Assembly (NCBI RefSeq): GCF_024979235.1
Contig: NZ_JANLCM010000001.1
Span: forward strand, 2,046,001 to 2,110,000
Reading direction: 5' to 3'
Length of the DNA: 64,000 nucleotides
Origin: Herbiconiux aconitum
Lineage (GTDB): Bacteria; Actinomycetota; Actinomycetes; Actinomycetales; Microbacteriaceae
In this document: piece by piece, positions 52,201 through 59,384 of the stretch
Layout: each line of letters begins with the position of its first letter
How positions within the stretch are numbered: position 1 is the first letter of the stretch
The notes under the pieces: model-generated
Told to the model about the DNA's origin: nothing
The model's database searches: none
Seen by the model: only the letters and a program-made list of their open reading frames with translations
Program-made: the position numbers and the translations under genes

Positions 52201-52887
52201 GAGTGGCAGCCGTGGCGTACGCGTCAGAGAAAGCGCCGCCTTCTAGCCCAGCCAATCCCGGAGCTCGAGGACGGGACCGTGGTCATCGCTCCGCACTACT
52301 TGCTTACAAGCTTCAAGGTCTACCAGAGCTACCTCTCCCAGGGCGTCCTGCCGTGGACGCAACCCCAACCACCCAAAGACCTCGACCAAGCGCTCGAGCG
52401 ATTCCGCGACGCGAGGAACAAATTCCTGGAAGAGGACGTTTCGCGGGTGCTCGTCGAGTATGGATGGAGCGTGGAGACCAACATTAGGGAGACGAAACCC
52501 GGCCGCTTGAATCTTGATGCCCTCTCGTCCGAGATCGACGCCGTCGCGGGCAAAGCTGGAAAGCGCACGCTACTTCTGTTAGAGGCGAAGGACCCTGCCT
52601 CGGTGCACGCGCTGTCCCAGATGCGCGCCCAACTCGACGACTTCTACCTCGACAGAAAGAATAAGCCGGCATATGCGACGCAGCTCGAGCGCAAGCGACG
52701 TGATTTGGTCTCTCATGAGGTGGAGATCGCCACCGCGCTCAAACTACCAACAGCAGATCAGTCCTTCGAGGTTCGACCCATCTTCGTGACGCGTCACCCG
52801 ATCCCTGCCGGGTACGTGGGCGGCCCGTTCGAGGTTCTGACTATCAACGATCTGCGTGACGCCCTCGCGGCAGACAAGTTCGATTAG
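49201..52887 (+). CDS. Large protein with C-terminal PD-(D/E)xK-like nuclease signature
   Basis: A 1,228-residue cytoplasmic protein with no signal peptide or membrane segment and a basic N-terminus. Its first 1,080 residues match no family I recognise; they are mixed alpha/beta with helical stretches. Near the C-terminus a helix (KFLEEDVSRVLVEYGW) precedes D1113 in EIDAVAG and E1128-A-K1130 in LLLLEAKDPAS. The order helix, D, about 14 residues, ExK is the PD-(D/E)xK nuclease core of Mrr/NERD-like enzymes. Codon use differs from the surrounding core genome (TTA at 49427 and 52579, plus CTA and CTT), which suggests transfer. It sits alone, flanked by toxin-antitoxin remnants, as expected for a defence gene. 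Role unproven. Confidence 0.65.
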   Translation: MGRDKAKKPKKARPNALGGLDRLVRAHQADDIWALIVAAGASPNLRHRWASVGAVAYACIRADWTESGHPVDVESLDTLLKGAVSQYPDLVWNEDFVAADPRLDVRLRIGDSVRRLFPGCIERPVADIDRAALTSRALDFFVRRLHGFGIQDVVDVITAHIDASLVVLSPSWPVPTLEGEAEPTEVLQEAELIASRALLAAEASDGNEGLNLALDWLTKDASTVTFDPMHPQSAFGRCARVRRGTQYRWLPLAFLPEVLGYAVGELAASVAYVPEARLRFAQESAAAARSFLWRFSSSILGPNDLDDGPSVSPRNVVQWIVPVDRDVVLAVQMFSELENGAGIRGEPIVKRIADGSPSPTQLSVPFAYRGVKIPPGTEVIPLLVASSPHHIASSPGGPGLASMSLDDLRWIAQTADDDLDLAQFCKDLANPSGPQMTGWEIIDRWEPWRTRGKTFFAGGASPSMIAFAPHAGEAEWELAATHTDVEVALSKLRLPVPHASGLTERVETDVPTVVSWRTPATDGAPGIREVARELNAWVLHVGQHPLAVTWSDDWPANQWRIVMDVAAAMSFGVAQVEADWNSAHTQNAPQSHVLEFVPQSGFTPGPLFSIIDHEVDSDGVHQVSAGLNFSVLESFHGRGADQSIRDEMATLIQQLLRSGGAAENESVAVARAWRAAPPTLTFQIINTITQHNDLRSPVDFNESLSSEIDRAIAGAVKHAGVAPGTYGGEEAKRLDREILSCAALDALRTKLAQYDRDDLIQFGMQQLERGAAERDRELRGIRRSQQSLALTWDPVVTANRIQSDAFLLRRANEVIIEVTLRENLRGDARLNDTAWASLMAAANAFVEATIRSEGIHLQVTPVALEISDLYEIAIVDDDQPIEHHVGAPYRLDQHQLSLAMAAEQFREETEGDRADPTYTDIDAAMVAAYGIGSIDLYAVFGGLATWPAGSMTGDVAIATPDQVIRQVLNATELGTDRDAHEKIQAALTLLTSNTDSLAETEWQPWRTRQRKRRLLAQPIPELEDGTVVIAPHYLLTSFKVYQSYLSQGVLPWTQPQPPKDLDQALERFRDARNKFLEEDVSRVLVEYGWSVETNIRETKPGRLNLDALSSEIDAVAGKAGKRTLLLLEAKDPASVHALSQMRAQLDDFYLDRKNKPAYATQLERKRRDLVSHEVEIATALKLPTADQSFEVRPIFVTRHPIPAGYVGGPFEVLTINDLRDALAADKFD

Positions 52888-53050
52888 GTGCTAGGTCGGG
52901 TCTGGTTACGCGAAGGTTCCGGGGCACCTCATCCAGAATCCGCGCCGACCAGTGCGCTCGCATGGTGCCCGCGATGTCGATCCGGATCGGGAGATCACGA
53001 GGGAGCGAGGAGTCGAGCACATTCGCGTCATGGACAGCGACGACGGTCAC
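52844..53050 (-). pseudogene. Truncated PIN toxin gene
   Basis: From a GTG at 53050-53048 (overlapping the antitoxin stop as GTGA) the minus strand reads VTVVAVHDANVLDSSLPRDL, then AHWSARILDEVPRNLRVTRPDL, the N-terminal third of a PIN-domain toxin including its first Asp. Homology ends at about the stop codon of the large nuclease-like gene on the other strand. The rest of the toxin was therefore replaced by that gene's end, an insertion or recombination scar. Confidence 0.7.
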
Positions 53051-53270
53051 CGATCGAGGCCCATGTCCTGACACAGCTGCATCAGGGCGTCAGCTGCGTC
53101 ATGCGCTCGCGCCTCATCGCGAGTTTTGAAACGCGAGCAGCGAACTCTTGTTCACGCGCCGGTGTGTGCACACCATCCGGTAGGTGATCTCGTCGGTCTC
53201 CAGGAGCTTGATCACGTAGGGGCGGGATACGTTGAGGACCTTCGGCTGGGCTGAGCGGCAAGGGTGTCAT
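53047..53270 (-). pseudogene. Frameshifted HTH antitoxin gene
   Basis: The minus strand reads KVLNVSRPYVIKLLETDEITY and RMVCTHRRVNKSSLLAF, the same excisionase-type antitoxin family as at 44534-44712. Near 53128 an extra base shifts the frame to an early stop; without it the reading continues KTRDEARAHDAADALMQLC and QDMGLDR to the TGA at 53047. The start region is also damaged. It was the partner of the truncated PIN gene just downstream. Confidence 0.75.
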
Positions 53271-53442
53271 GCTCGCAGAGCAGGCAATCCTCCTTCGAGG
53301 ACGCCGTCCGGATGCCGACGAACGATTCCAACGCATCCATGGAGGGGTGAACGAACCTCAATTTGCTGCGATCTTTGCGTGCTGCGAGTTGAAGCCGAGT
53401 CGATCGAATGCGGCTAGCGTTGGCCGCCCGCTTGAGCTGCGA

Positions 53443-54160
53443 CTACAGAGCCGCGGGCGCGTGGCGCTCCAGGAACTCGAAGACCTCCGTCGTGTCGACC
53501 CCGGTGAAGCCTGAGGTGGGCATGGCGGCGTGGAGGGAGGAGTTGAGGCGGGCCGAGGGGTAGGCGTGGCCGGACCAGCGGGAGGCGAGGGTCGCGGGCG
53601 GGCGACGGCAGGAGGATTCGTCGGGGCATCCGGAGGCGAAGCGGTTAGCGGTATCACGACCCCGGAACCACTTCGCATGCGCGAAAGCCGTGCCCACCGA
53701 CACCGAGAACTGGCCGCGCGCCGAGGGCTGGATGCGCGAAGTGCCCCAGTAGGTGCCCGCGGGCTTGTCGGTGTACTGGTGGTAGGGGCTGAAGCGGTCT
53801 TCGACGTCGAAGGCGCGGCGGGCGCTCCAGAAGCGGCAGACGGTCTGGCCCTCGACCGCACCGAGCGCATCGATGGGGAACTGGACGCTGTCGTTCTCGT
53901 AGGCCTTCGAGATGGTGCCTGACTCGTGCACCTTCAAGAAGTGCACCGGGATGCCGAGGTGCTCCGTGGCCAGGTTCGTGAAGCGGTGCGCTGCCGTCTC
54001 GTAGCTCACGCCGAACGCGTCGCGCAGGTGCTCGACCGACAGCTCGCGCGCATCCTCTGCACCCACTGCTGCAGGAACTCGGCGTAGTCGGCGGGCGCCG
54101 TCAGCTGCGGCTGGGGGGCCAGCGCGTCGATCGCATCAACGAGCGCCTGCTCGTCCGGTC
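53443..54160 (-). pseudogene. Regulator of the RamB/ScfR (XRE + ImmA/IrrE + DUF2083) type, N-terminus lost
   Basis: The minus strand from 54066 to 53443 codes for the last about 200 residues: ELSVEHLRDAFGVSYETAAHRFTNLA, TVCRFWSARRAFDVEDRFSPYH, FSVSVGTAFAHAKWFRGRD and the natural-looking end FEFLERHAPAAL. Upstream, in a different frame, LTAPADYAEFLQQWVQRMR of the same protein is visible to about 54160. The frame change falls where AGGATGCGCG is expected twice in a row but occurs once, which suggests a 10-base slippage deletion. The helix-turn-helix N-terminus is missing. Fragments of the same gene occur at 54882 and 60690. Nothing clear was found between 53271 and 53442. Confidence 0.8.
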
Positions 54161-54242
54161 GGTCCCGCCGAACTGTAGCGACGCAGTAGCAGCCGTTGTT
54201 GAGACTGCTCCGTGGCTGGTCGGACTGCGGTAGTATCGCGGT

Positions 54243-54467
54243 ATGACTACGAAGCTGAGCGTGAGCCTCTCCGAGAGCGATGTCGAGTACATCGACGAGC
54301 TCGCACGTAGTAGGTCGGGGAACCGTTCGGCTGCCATCCACGACCTCGTTCGCTTTGCTCGAGAGCGCGCAGCAGTCAGTGACTACGCGACGGCGAACGA
54401 CGAGTGGATTGATTCCGGTGAGTCTCGCGCCTGGGAGGCGGTCGAGACTGACGGCCTCGGAGCATGA
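54243..54467 (+). CDS. mazE: MazE-type antitoxin
   Basis: A 74-residue protein with a ribbon-helix-helix start (TKLSVSLSESDVEYIDEL, RSGNRSAAIHDLVRFAR) and an acidic C-terminus (NDEWIDSGESRAWEAVET) of the kind that wraps around MazF. Its stop overlaps the toxin start as ATGA (54464-54467). There is little space upstream, and a TAGTAT -10-like element at 54232-54237 lies ten bases ahead of the ATG. Confidence 0.88.
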   Translation: MTTKLSVSLSESDVEYIDELARSRSGNRSAAIHDLVRFARERAAVSDYATANDEWIDSGESRAWEAVETDGLGA

Positions 54468-54826
54468 GACGAGGAGATGTGGTGGCCGTGCGCCTCGACC
54501 CGGCTGCATCCGGCGAGGCGTCGAAGACTCGACCTTGCCTCGTGGTGAGCAACGATGGCGCCAATGAGGCGGCGACCACGATGGGTCGGGGAACGATCAC
54601 CATCGTGCCGTTGACCACGAACGTGACGAACGCGCGCGGAGAGTTCCAGGTGCTCGTGTCGGACGGCGAGGCGCTCGAGTCGATGGGCTTGACGAATACA
54701 TCGAAGGTGCAGGCGGAGCAGGTGCGCAGGGTGTCGGTCGAGCGGCTCGCCGGTAGGCGTGGTGCCGCGCCCGGCTGGGTGATGCAGCAGGTCGACCATG
54801 CGCTGCGATTCCACCTGTCGCTATAG
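54464..54826 (+). CDS. mazF: MazF-type endoribonuclease toxin
   Basis: A 120-residue SH3-like barrel protein with the PemK/MazF hallmarks: RRGDVVAVRLDPAASGE, SKTRPCLVVSND (the conserved Arg in KTRP is catalytic), ITIVPLTTNVTN, TSKVQAEQVRRVSVERL and a helical end. It cleaves RNA at short sequence motifs when not held by MazE. The gene appears intact and coupled to mazE. Confidence 0.92.
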   Translation: MRRGDVVAVRLDPAASGEASKTRPCLVVSNDGANEAATTMGRGTITIVPLTTNVTNARGEFQVLVSDGEALESMGLTNTSKVQAEQVRRVSVERLAGRRGAAPGWVMQQVDHALRFHLSL

Positions 54827-54881
54827 GTGGTCTAGACCGTGACGTTGACAACATCATCGGGTTATGGAACGGCGGGGCTGC

Positions 54882-55131
54882 CTACCTTAGTGGAGAGGTC
54901 TTCGGGACATCCGGACGCGGAGCGATTGAGGTGTCGCGACCGCGGAACCACTTCGCGTGCGCGAAGGCCGTGCCGACCGAGACCGAGAACTGACCCCGCG
55001 CCGAGGGTTGGATGCGCGAGGTGCACCAGTAGGTGCCCGCAAGCTTGTCGGTGTACTGGTGGTAGGGGCTGAAGCGGTCTTCGACGTCGAAGACGCGGCG
55101 GGCGCTCCAGAAGCGGCAGACGGGTTGGCTC
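54882..55131 (-). pseudogene. Fragment of the RamB/ScfR-type regulator gene
   Basis: The minus strand reads VCRFWSARRVFDVEDRFSPYH, QYTDKLAGTYWCTSRIQ and FSVSVGTAFAHAKWFRGRD, then diverges after PRPDVPKTSPLR. It is the middle part of the same regulator as at 53443-54160 and nearly identical to it base by base over about 180 bases. It has neither start nor proper end. Confidence 0.8.
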
Positions 55132-55156
55132 TCAGACGGGACTACGGCTGCCGGCC

Positions 55157-57946
55157 CTACGTGATTCTCACGTCTGCCGCGCTCACCGGCGCGCCGAGCA
55201 GAAAACCTTGAGCCAGATCGCAACCGAGTCGTTGCAGGGCCTCGAGCTGTGCCGAGGTTTCGACGCCTTCGGCCACACAGATCATTCCGAAGTCGTGCGC
55301 AAGCCCGATGACCGCCGCAACCAGGGCGGCATCGCGGGGGTTCGTGAGCAGCCCTGAGACGAACGACCGGTCGATCTTGATCTGGCCCGTCGGCAGATAA
55401 CGCAGGTACGACAACGACGAATGACCCGTCCCGAAGTCGTCGATGGAGAAGACATAGCCGGCGCCGGAAATGGAGTTCAGCACGTCGGTCATCGGCGAGC
55501 CCTCCGACACCAGAGAGCTCTCGGTGATCTCGAGTATCACCGACGACTTCGAGACTTCCGCGCTGTCACAAGCAGCGTCGAGAGTTCGCAGCAGCTCCGA
55601 GTCGGAGAGCTGCACAGGGGAGAGGTTGATGGCCATCGTGAAGTCGGCGCCGACGACCCCCGCGTGCCGCCACGCACCGAGTTGCGTGACTGCCTCGGAG
55701 ATCACCCAGCGCCCGAGCGGGATGATGAGCCCCGTGGACTCCGCCAACGGAATGAAATCATTCGGCGGAGCATGGACGAGCCCGTCTCGGTGCCAGCGGA
55801 CGAGGGCCTCGACACCGACAGCAGCCTGGTCGGAAGTCCGCGACACGGTTTGATACTCCAGCAGCAACTCGCCACCTCCGATCCCGACTCTCAGGGCCTG
55901 CTCCATGTGAAAGCGCGATGACGCCTTCTCGCCGAGGAGGCTTTCGAATCGCGACATACGGTTTCGGCCCAGATCCTTCGAGGAATACATCGCGAGATCC
56001 GCTTCGCTCAGGAGCTCAGCCGTGCTTCCACCTGGGGTGCTCGACGCGAGGCCCACCGAGACGGTCACGAGCACAGTGCTGCCTTGAAAGACGATCGGTT
56101 CCCGAAAGGCAGCCACGATCAGATCGGCCAGGTCTGCAGATCGGCTCGCGCGCTCGCCCGAGCAGAGCACGATGAACTCGTCGCCGCCCAATCGGGCGAC
56201 GAACTCCTCTGGCGTCACCGTGTCGGCGATTCGTCTCGCTGCCTCTTGGAGGAGCGCATCCCCGGCACGGTGGCCGAGGCTGTCGTTCACCGCCTTGAAT
56301 CGGTCGAGGTCGATGAACAGTGCGGTGATCTGCTCCGGATCGGACTGGCTCAGCGCATCATCCAGGTGTCGCTCTAGAGAGAGGCGATTGGGAAGGCCTG
56401 TCAGCTGATCGTGCACGGCGAAGTAGGCCAGTTGCGATTCAAGTCGACGCATGAACGTGCCGTTGAGGTCGCTGCTCAGTCCGGTCGCTCCATTCACCTC
56501 GGCTTCCCGCCAGGCTGTCGACGTATCAGCGACGGCCTGCTGCCAGAGCGCGAACGAGTTCCGCGGTGAAACAGGCGTCGCCCTGTTCGAAGCGGCGGGG
56601 CTCCCGAGCCACGAAATCGACCGCGAAACCTCCAGCCGGCACCAGGCGATGAACCCCGAGCCCGACCCGAGGGACACGATGAGGATGCCGGCGATCATCG
56701 GCAGCGATCTCGCGAGGCCGGGAGCGTCTGCAGCCAGCGACGCGGTCGCGAAGGGAAGCAGCGCCCTGTTCTCCGTCACCCAGGCTGTCAGAGCCTCTCC
56801 GTCGACCGACGGTGTCGCATGACCCAGCCGGGTGATCGTCCCGCCATAGGAGATGAGGGCTCCGTCCGCAGGCACAAGGTCGAGCAGTGTCGTCGACCGC
56901 TTCGTCAGCGCGTCAGCGACGCCACCGCCGAGCTCGACCTGATCGACGAGAGACGTGCGGATGCGCGAGGCGTCGAGTTCGCGCGCCATCCGTGCGACCT
57001 GGTCGAGACTGTCGAGCTGGAGGGCGACCTGGCCTGCAAGGACTTCGAGCCCTCGTCTCATCACAGAGGGCATGAGGCGGGGTGTTCGATGGGCGCACGT
57101 GATCATGCCGATCAGGTGCCCGTCACGAACGAGCGAGAGGGAGAGCGATGAGGCCTGGCCGATGTTGGCCATGAACTGGAGGTGATGGGGCGAGATCGAT
57201 CGCAGCTCCGCCTGGCTGAGGTCGAGTGGAAGGTCCGATATGCCCTCGGAGGAGCTGAGGATCTCGACGGGCGTGTACGAGTTGGTCGCAATGCTTCGTG
57301 AATGCTTCGTCAGGTAGAGCGTGCGTGCCTGGGCGGGGATGTCGGAAGCGGGGAAATGAAATCCGAGATAGGGATCCATCTCGGGGAGCCGATCTTCGGC
57401 CACGACCTCCCCGTGCCCATCCGGGTGGAAGTGGTAGATCATGACCCGGTCGAATCCGGTCAGCCGCCGTACTTCTTCGACGACGGCGACGCGCACCGCA
57501 TCGCTGGATACCAAGCGTTGCAGCCGCTGAATAACGGAGTAGAGATCGTCGGTCTCTGCTCCCCTAGGAGAGGGAAGTCGAGGCTCGAACTCGATGATGG
57601 CCAGCTGGCCGTCCACGTGCAGGATGACATCGACCTGACCTGCCGCGACCATGATCGGAACGGGGTCTCCTCGAGTCAGGGGGTCACGGGCACGGGCGCG
57701 CAGACGCCCGGTGCTCTCCCGGCCGATCAGGTCTTCCAGGGGGGTGCCGAGGATCGATGTCGCTGATCGCCGGAAGATCTCGTCAGCATTGTCGCTGACA
57801 TGACGGAGGGTGAAGGTGGCGATGTCGACGATGATGAGCACCCCGAAGGGCTGGATCGTTCCGGGAGTGCGGAGTGGCTCGTTCACGCACTCCTCGCGTC
57901 GCTGTCGTTCGCCCGAGAAAAGCTCGACCTCAGCGCCCTGGGGCAT
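55157..57946 (-). CDS. Bacteriophytochrome with GGDEF and EAL domains
   Basis: A 929-residue red/far-red photoreceptor and cyclic-di-GMP enzyme. The N-terminal PAS_2 domain carries C20 in REECVNEPLRTPGTIQPFG, matching the biliverdin-attaching Cys of bacteriophytochromes. The GAF domain has the FPASDIPAQARTLY motif and SPHHLQFMANIGQASSLSLS; a PHY domain follows (about 320-500). Then come GGDEF (RLGGDEFIVLC, about 510-670) and EAL (VGVEALVRWH, DDFGTGHSSLSYL, KIDRSF, EGVE, about 680-925), both apparently complete. The ATG at 57946 follows AAGGGTGAAG. No heme oxygenase gene for biliverdin lies in the window. It sits in the accessory island beside toxin-antitoxin genes. Confidence 0.92.
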   Translation of the reverse strand: MPQGAEVELFSGERQRREECVNEPLRTPGTIQPFGVLIIVDIATFTLRHVSDNADEIFRRSATSILGTPLEDLIGRESTGRLRARARDPLTRGDPVPIMVAAGQVDVILHVDGQLAIIEFEPRLPSPRGAETDDLYSVIQRLQRLVSSDAVRVAVVEEVRRLTGFDRVMIYHFHPDGHGEVVAEDRLPEMDPYLGFHFPASDIPAQARTLYLTKHSRSIATNSYTPVEILSSSEGISDLPLDLSQAELRSISPHHLQFMANIGQASSLSLSLVRDGHLIGMITCAHRTPRLMPSVMRRGLEVLAGQVALQLDSLDQVARMARELDASRIRTSLVDQVELGGGVADALTKRSTTLLDLVPADGALISYGGTITRLGHATPSVDGEALTAWVTENRALLPFATASLAADAPGLARSLPMIAGILIVSLGSGSGFIAWCRLEVSRSISWLGSPAASNRATPVSPRNSFALWQQAVADTSTAWREAEVNGATGLSSDLNGTFMRRLESQLAYFAVHDQLTGLPNRLSLERHLDDALSQSDPEQITALFIDLDRFKAVNDSLGHRAGDALLQEAARRIADTVTPEEFVARLGGDEFIVLCSGERASRSADLADLIVAAFREPIVFQGSTVLVTVSVGLASSTPGGSTAELLSEADLAMYSSKDLGRNRMSRFESLLGEKASSRFHMEQALRVGIGGGELLLEYQTVSRTSDQAAVGVEALVRWHRDGLVHAPPNDFIPLAESTGLIIPLGRWVISEAVTQLGAWRHAGVVGADFTMAINLSPVQLSDSELLRTLDAACDSAEVSKSSVILEITESSLVSEGSPMTDVLNSISGAGYVFSIDDFGTGHSSLSYLRYLPTGQIKIDRSFVSGLLTNPRDAALVAAVIGLAHDFGMICVAEGVETSAQLEALQRLGCDLAQGFLLGAPVSAADVRIT

Positions 57947-58009
57947 CTTCACCCTTCTCTTCTGGCGCAACCGCAGCGTCCCGCCTTGTCCAGACTCACT
58001 GTGCTGCTC

Positions 58010-58642
58010 TTAGGCATGCGCGAGCTTTTCTGAACGGATCTCGCGGAGCAGCTGCTCGAACTCAGGGCCCATCAATGTCACCGCATCCTGACGGATGGAC
58101 ATCACGACCGGGTCGGCGCCCTCGATCGACTCTTGGAGCCACGTGCGCGTCGCGTTGTAGAGGTGCCCCTCGTTGCCGGTCCAAGCCCTGATCTGCTCGC
58201 TGAGATCGAAGGCGAAATCCACGATGGTGTCGTGCGACGTGTCGTCCGGATAGACGACGAGAATGTCGATATCGGAATCCGGGCCGGCTGATCTCCGCGC
58301 GAATGATCCATAGAGATAGGCCGCAAGTCCGTTGCGCTTCGCCAATTCGTCACGGAGGCGATCCAGTAACACTCGACGAGCATCGACGGCCGACTCGATT
58401 GCTGGCCAGAGAACGTGCTGGCGGTTTCCACGCCAGAAGGTCACATTGCCGTGGACCGTCGATAGAACAAGCCCGGCGTCGGCGAGGCGAGCGAGGGCTT
58501 TGCGAACACCGTAGGGTGACGCGGACTCGATGAGTCGGTGAACCTCTGAAGCGCTGAACTCGGCGTCTGCTCCGGCCAGCACACGCAGCGTTTCGGCTTC
58601 CACCGGGGAGGCGATCGTGCGAAGAGGAGACTCGAGATCCAT
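58010..58642 (-). CDS. Winged-helix / nucleotidyltransferase two-domain protein
   Basis: A 210-residue protein. Residues 1-80 form a winged helix (ETLRVLAGADAEFSASEVHRLI, YGVRKALARLADAGLVLSTVHG). Residues 85-210 are a polymerase-beta-type nucleotidyltransferase with GSFARRSAGPDSDIDILVV, which preserves the GS and the two-Asp active site of MntA-like proteins. No HEPN partner follows; the next minus-strand gene is the bacteriophytochrome gene. Three evenly spaced palindromes lie directly upstream (58654-58707), so the winged helix may repress its own promoter. Possibly a solitary antitoxin-like or AMP-transferring regulator. Confidence 0.82.
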   Translation of the reverse strand: MDLESPLRTIASPVEAETLRVLAGADAEFSASEVHRLIESASPYGVRKALARLADAGLVLSTVHGNVTFWRGNRQHVLWPAIESAVDARRVLLDRLRDELAKRNGLAAYLYGSFARRSAGPDSDIDILVVYPDDTSHDTIVDFAFDLSEQIRAWTGNEGHLYNATRTWLQESIEGADPVVMSIRQDAVTLMGPEFEQLLREIRSEKLAHA

Positions 58643-58653
58643 TCACCAATTAT

Positions 58654-58707
58654 GCAACTGAAGTTGCGAACGTGCAATCACGATTGCATGGTGGCAATTC
58701 GAGTTGC
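58654..58707. promoter_or_regulatory. Three GCAA-N6-TTGC palindromes spaced 20 bases
   Basis: Palindromes at 58654-58667 (GCAACTGAAGTTGC), 58674-58687 (GCAATCACGATTGC, extended by T/A on both sides) and 58694-58707 (GCAATTCGAGTTGC, one mismatch) share GCAA-N6-TTGC. Their centres are 58660.5, 58680.5 and 58700.5, exactly 20 bases (about two helix turns) apart. They lie between the winged-helix nucleotidyltransferase gene (start 58642) and the Phd antitoxin gene (start 58776), so bound dimers would stack on one face of the DNA. Confidence 0.85.
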
Positions 58708-58762
58708 TGGAACGGGCATGCGTGCGGTCGCATGAACACGGCGCACATGCCTTGAATTGCGC

Positions 58763-58768
58763 TAGAAT
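58763..58768 (+). promoter_or_regulatory. -10 element giving a leaderless antitoxin transcript
   Basis: TAGAAT at 58763-58768 lies seven bases before the ATG at 58776, so transcription would start at or next to the start codon. There is no ribosome-binding site, which fits a leaderless mRNA as is common in actinobacteria. No clear -35 is present. Confidence 0.5.
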
Positions 58769-58775
58769 TCTGTAC

Positions 58776-59099
58776 ATGACCACTCTGCCCGTTGCTGAAG
58801 CCCGAGCGAACTTCTCCAAGATCGTGGAATCTGCATCGACAACCCACGAGCGGTTCGAAGTCACCCGCAATGGCAGCCGGGCAGTGGTGATCCTCGGGGC
58901 CGAGGACTACGACGTACTGCTCGAGACGATCGACATCCTCAGCGACTCGACTGCGCTCGACGACATCCGGGAAGGTCTGCGCGATCTCGAGGCCGGTGAC
59001 GTCGTCGACGCCGATGACGTGCGCGACGCGATGATCGAAGCGCGGCGGCTCGGCGGCGAGCTCCGCGTCGGCGGTCAGCCCGCACCGCGCGCAGAGTGA
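58776..59099 (+). CDS. Phd/YefM-type antitoxin
   Basis: A 107-residue antitoxin with the Phd/YefM N-terminal fold (TLPVAEARANFSKIVESAS, ERFEVTRNGSRAVVILGAEDYDVLLETIDIL) and an unstructured acidic tail (DDIREGLRDLEAGDVVDADDVRDA) that would bind the toxin. The ATG at 58776 is the only sensible start and appears leaderless. Its TGA overlaps the toxin start (GTGA, 59096-59099). Confidence 0.9.
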   Translation: MTTLPVAEARANFSKIVESASTTHERFEVTRNGSRAVVILGAEDYDVLLETIDILSDSTALDDIREGLRDLEAGDVVDADDVRDAMIEARRLGGELRVGGQPAPRAE

Positions 59100-59368
59100 G
59101 TGCACAGTACGAGGTGCGCTTCACCCGCTCCGCCAAGCGCGCCCTGACGGAGAAGCTTCCCGAATCCGTCGCTTCAGCGGCCTTCAGGTTCATCATGGGT
59201 GCCCTCCGCGACAACCCGACGCGGCTCGGCAAGCAGCTCGACGAGCCCCTCTTCCCGCTGTACTCCGCACGGCGCGGCGAGTATCGCATCCTCTACCGCA
59301 TAGAAGACGACCGTCTCATCATCGAGGTGTTGTCCGTGATTCACCGCCGGGATGCGTATCGCGCCTGA
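59096..59368 (+). CDS. RelE/ParE-family toxin
   Basis: A 90-residue protein of the RelE/YoeB type: YEVRFTRSAKRALTEKLPESV, then NPTRLGKQLDEPLFPLYSARRGEYRILYRIEDD with the conserved R-x-x-Y-R-I-L-Y core, and LSVIHRRDAYRA, the characteristic C-terminal His-Arg-x-x-x-Tyr. It probably cleaves mRNA on the ribosome. Starts at GTG 59096, coupled to its antitoxin. Appears intact. Confidence 0.92.
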   Translation: MSAQYEVRFTRSAKRALTEKLPESVASAAFRFIMGALRDNPTRLGKQLDEPLFPLYSARRGEYRILYRIEDDRLIIEVLSVIHRRDAYRA

Positions 59369-59384
59369 CCCGAGTGGGGGCTCG

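Noticed and set aside
53269..53514. Plus-strand open frame of 81 codons between the antitoxin remnant and the regulator pseudogene
   Set aside because: No ribosome-binding site and no family pattern; it overlaps the regulator pseudogene's end on the other strand.
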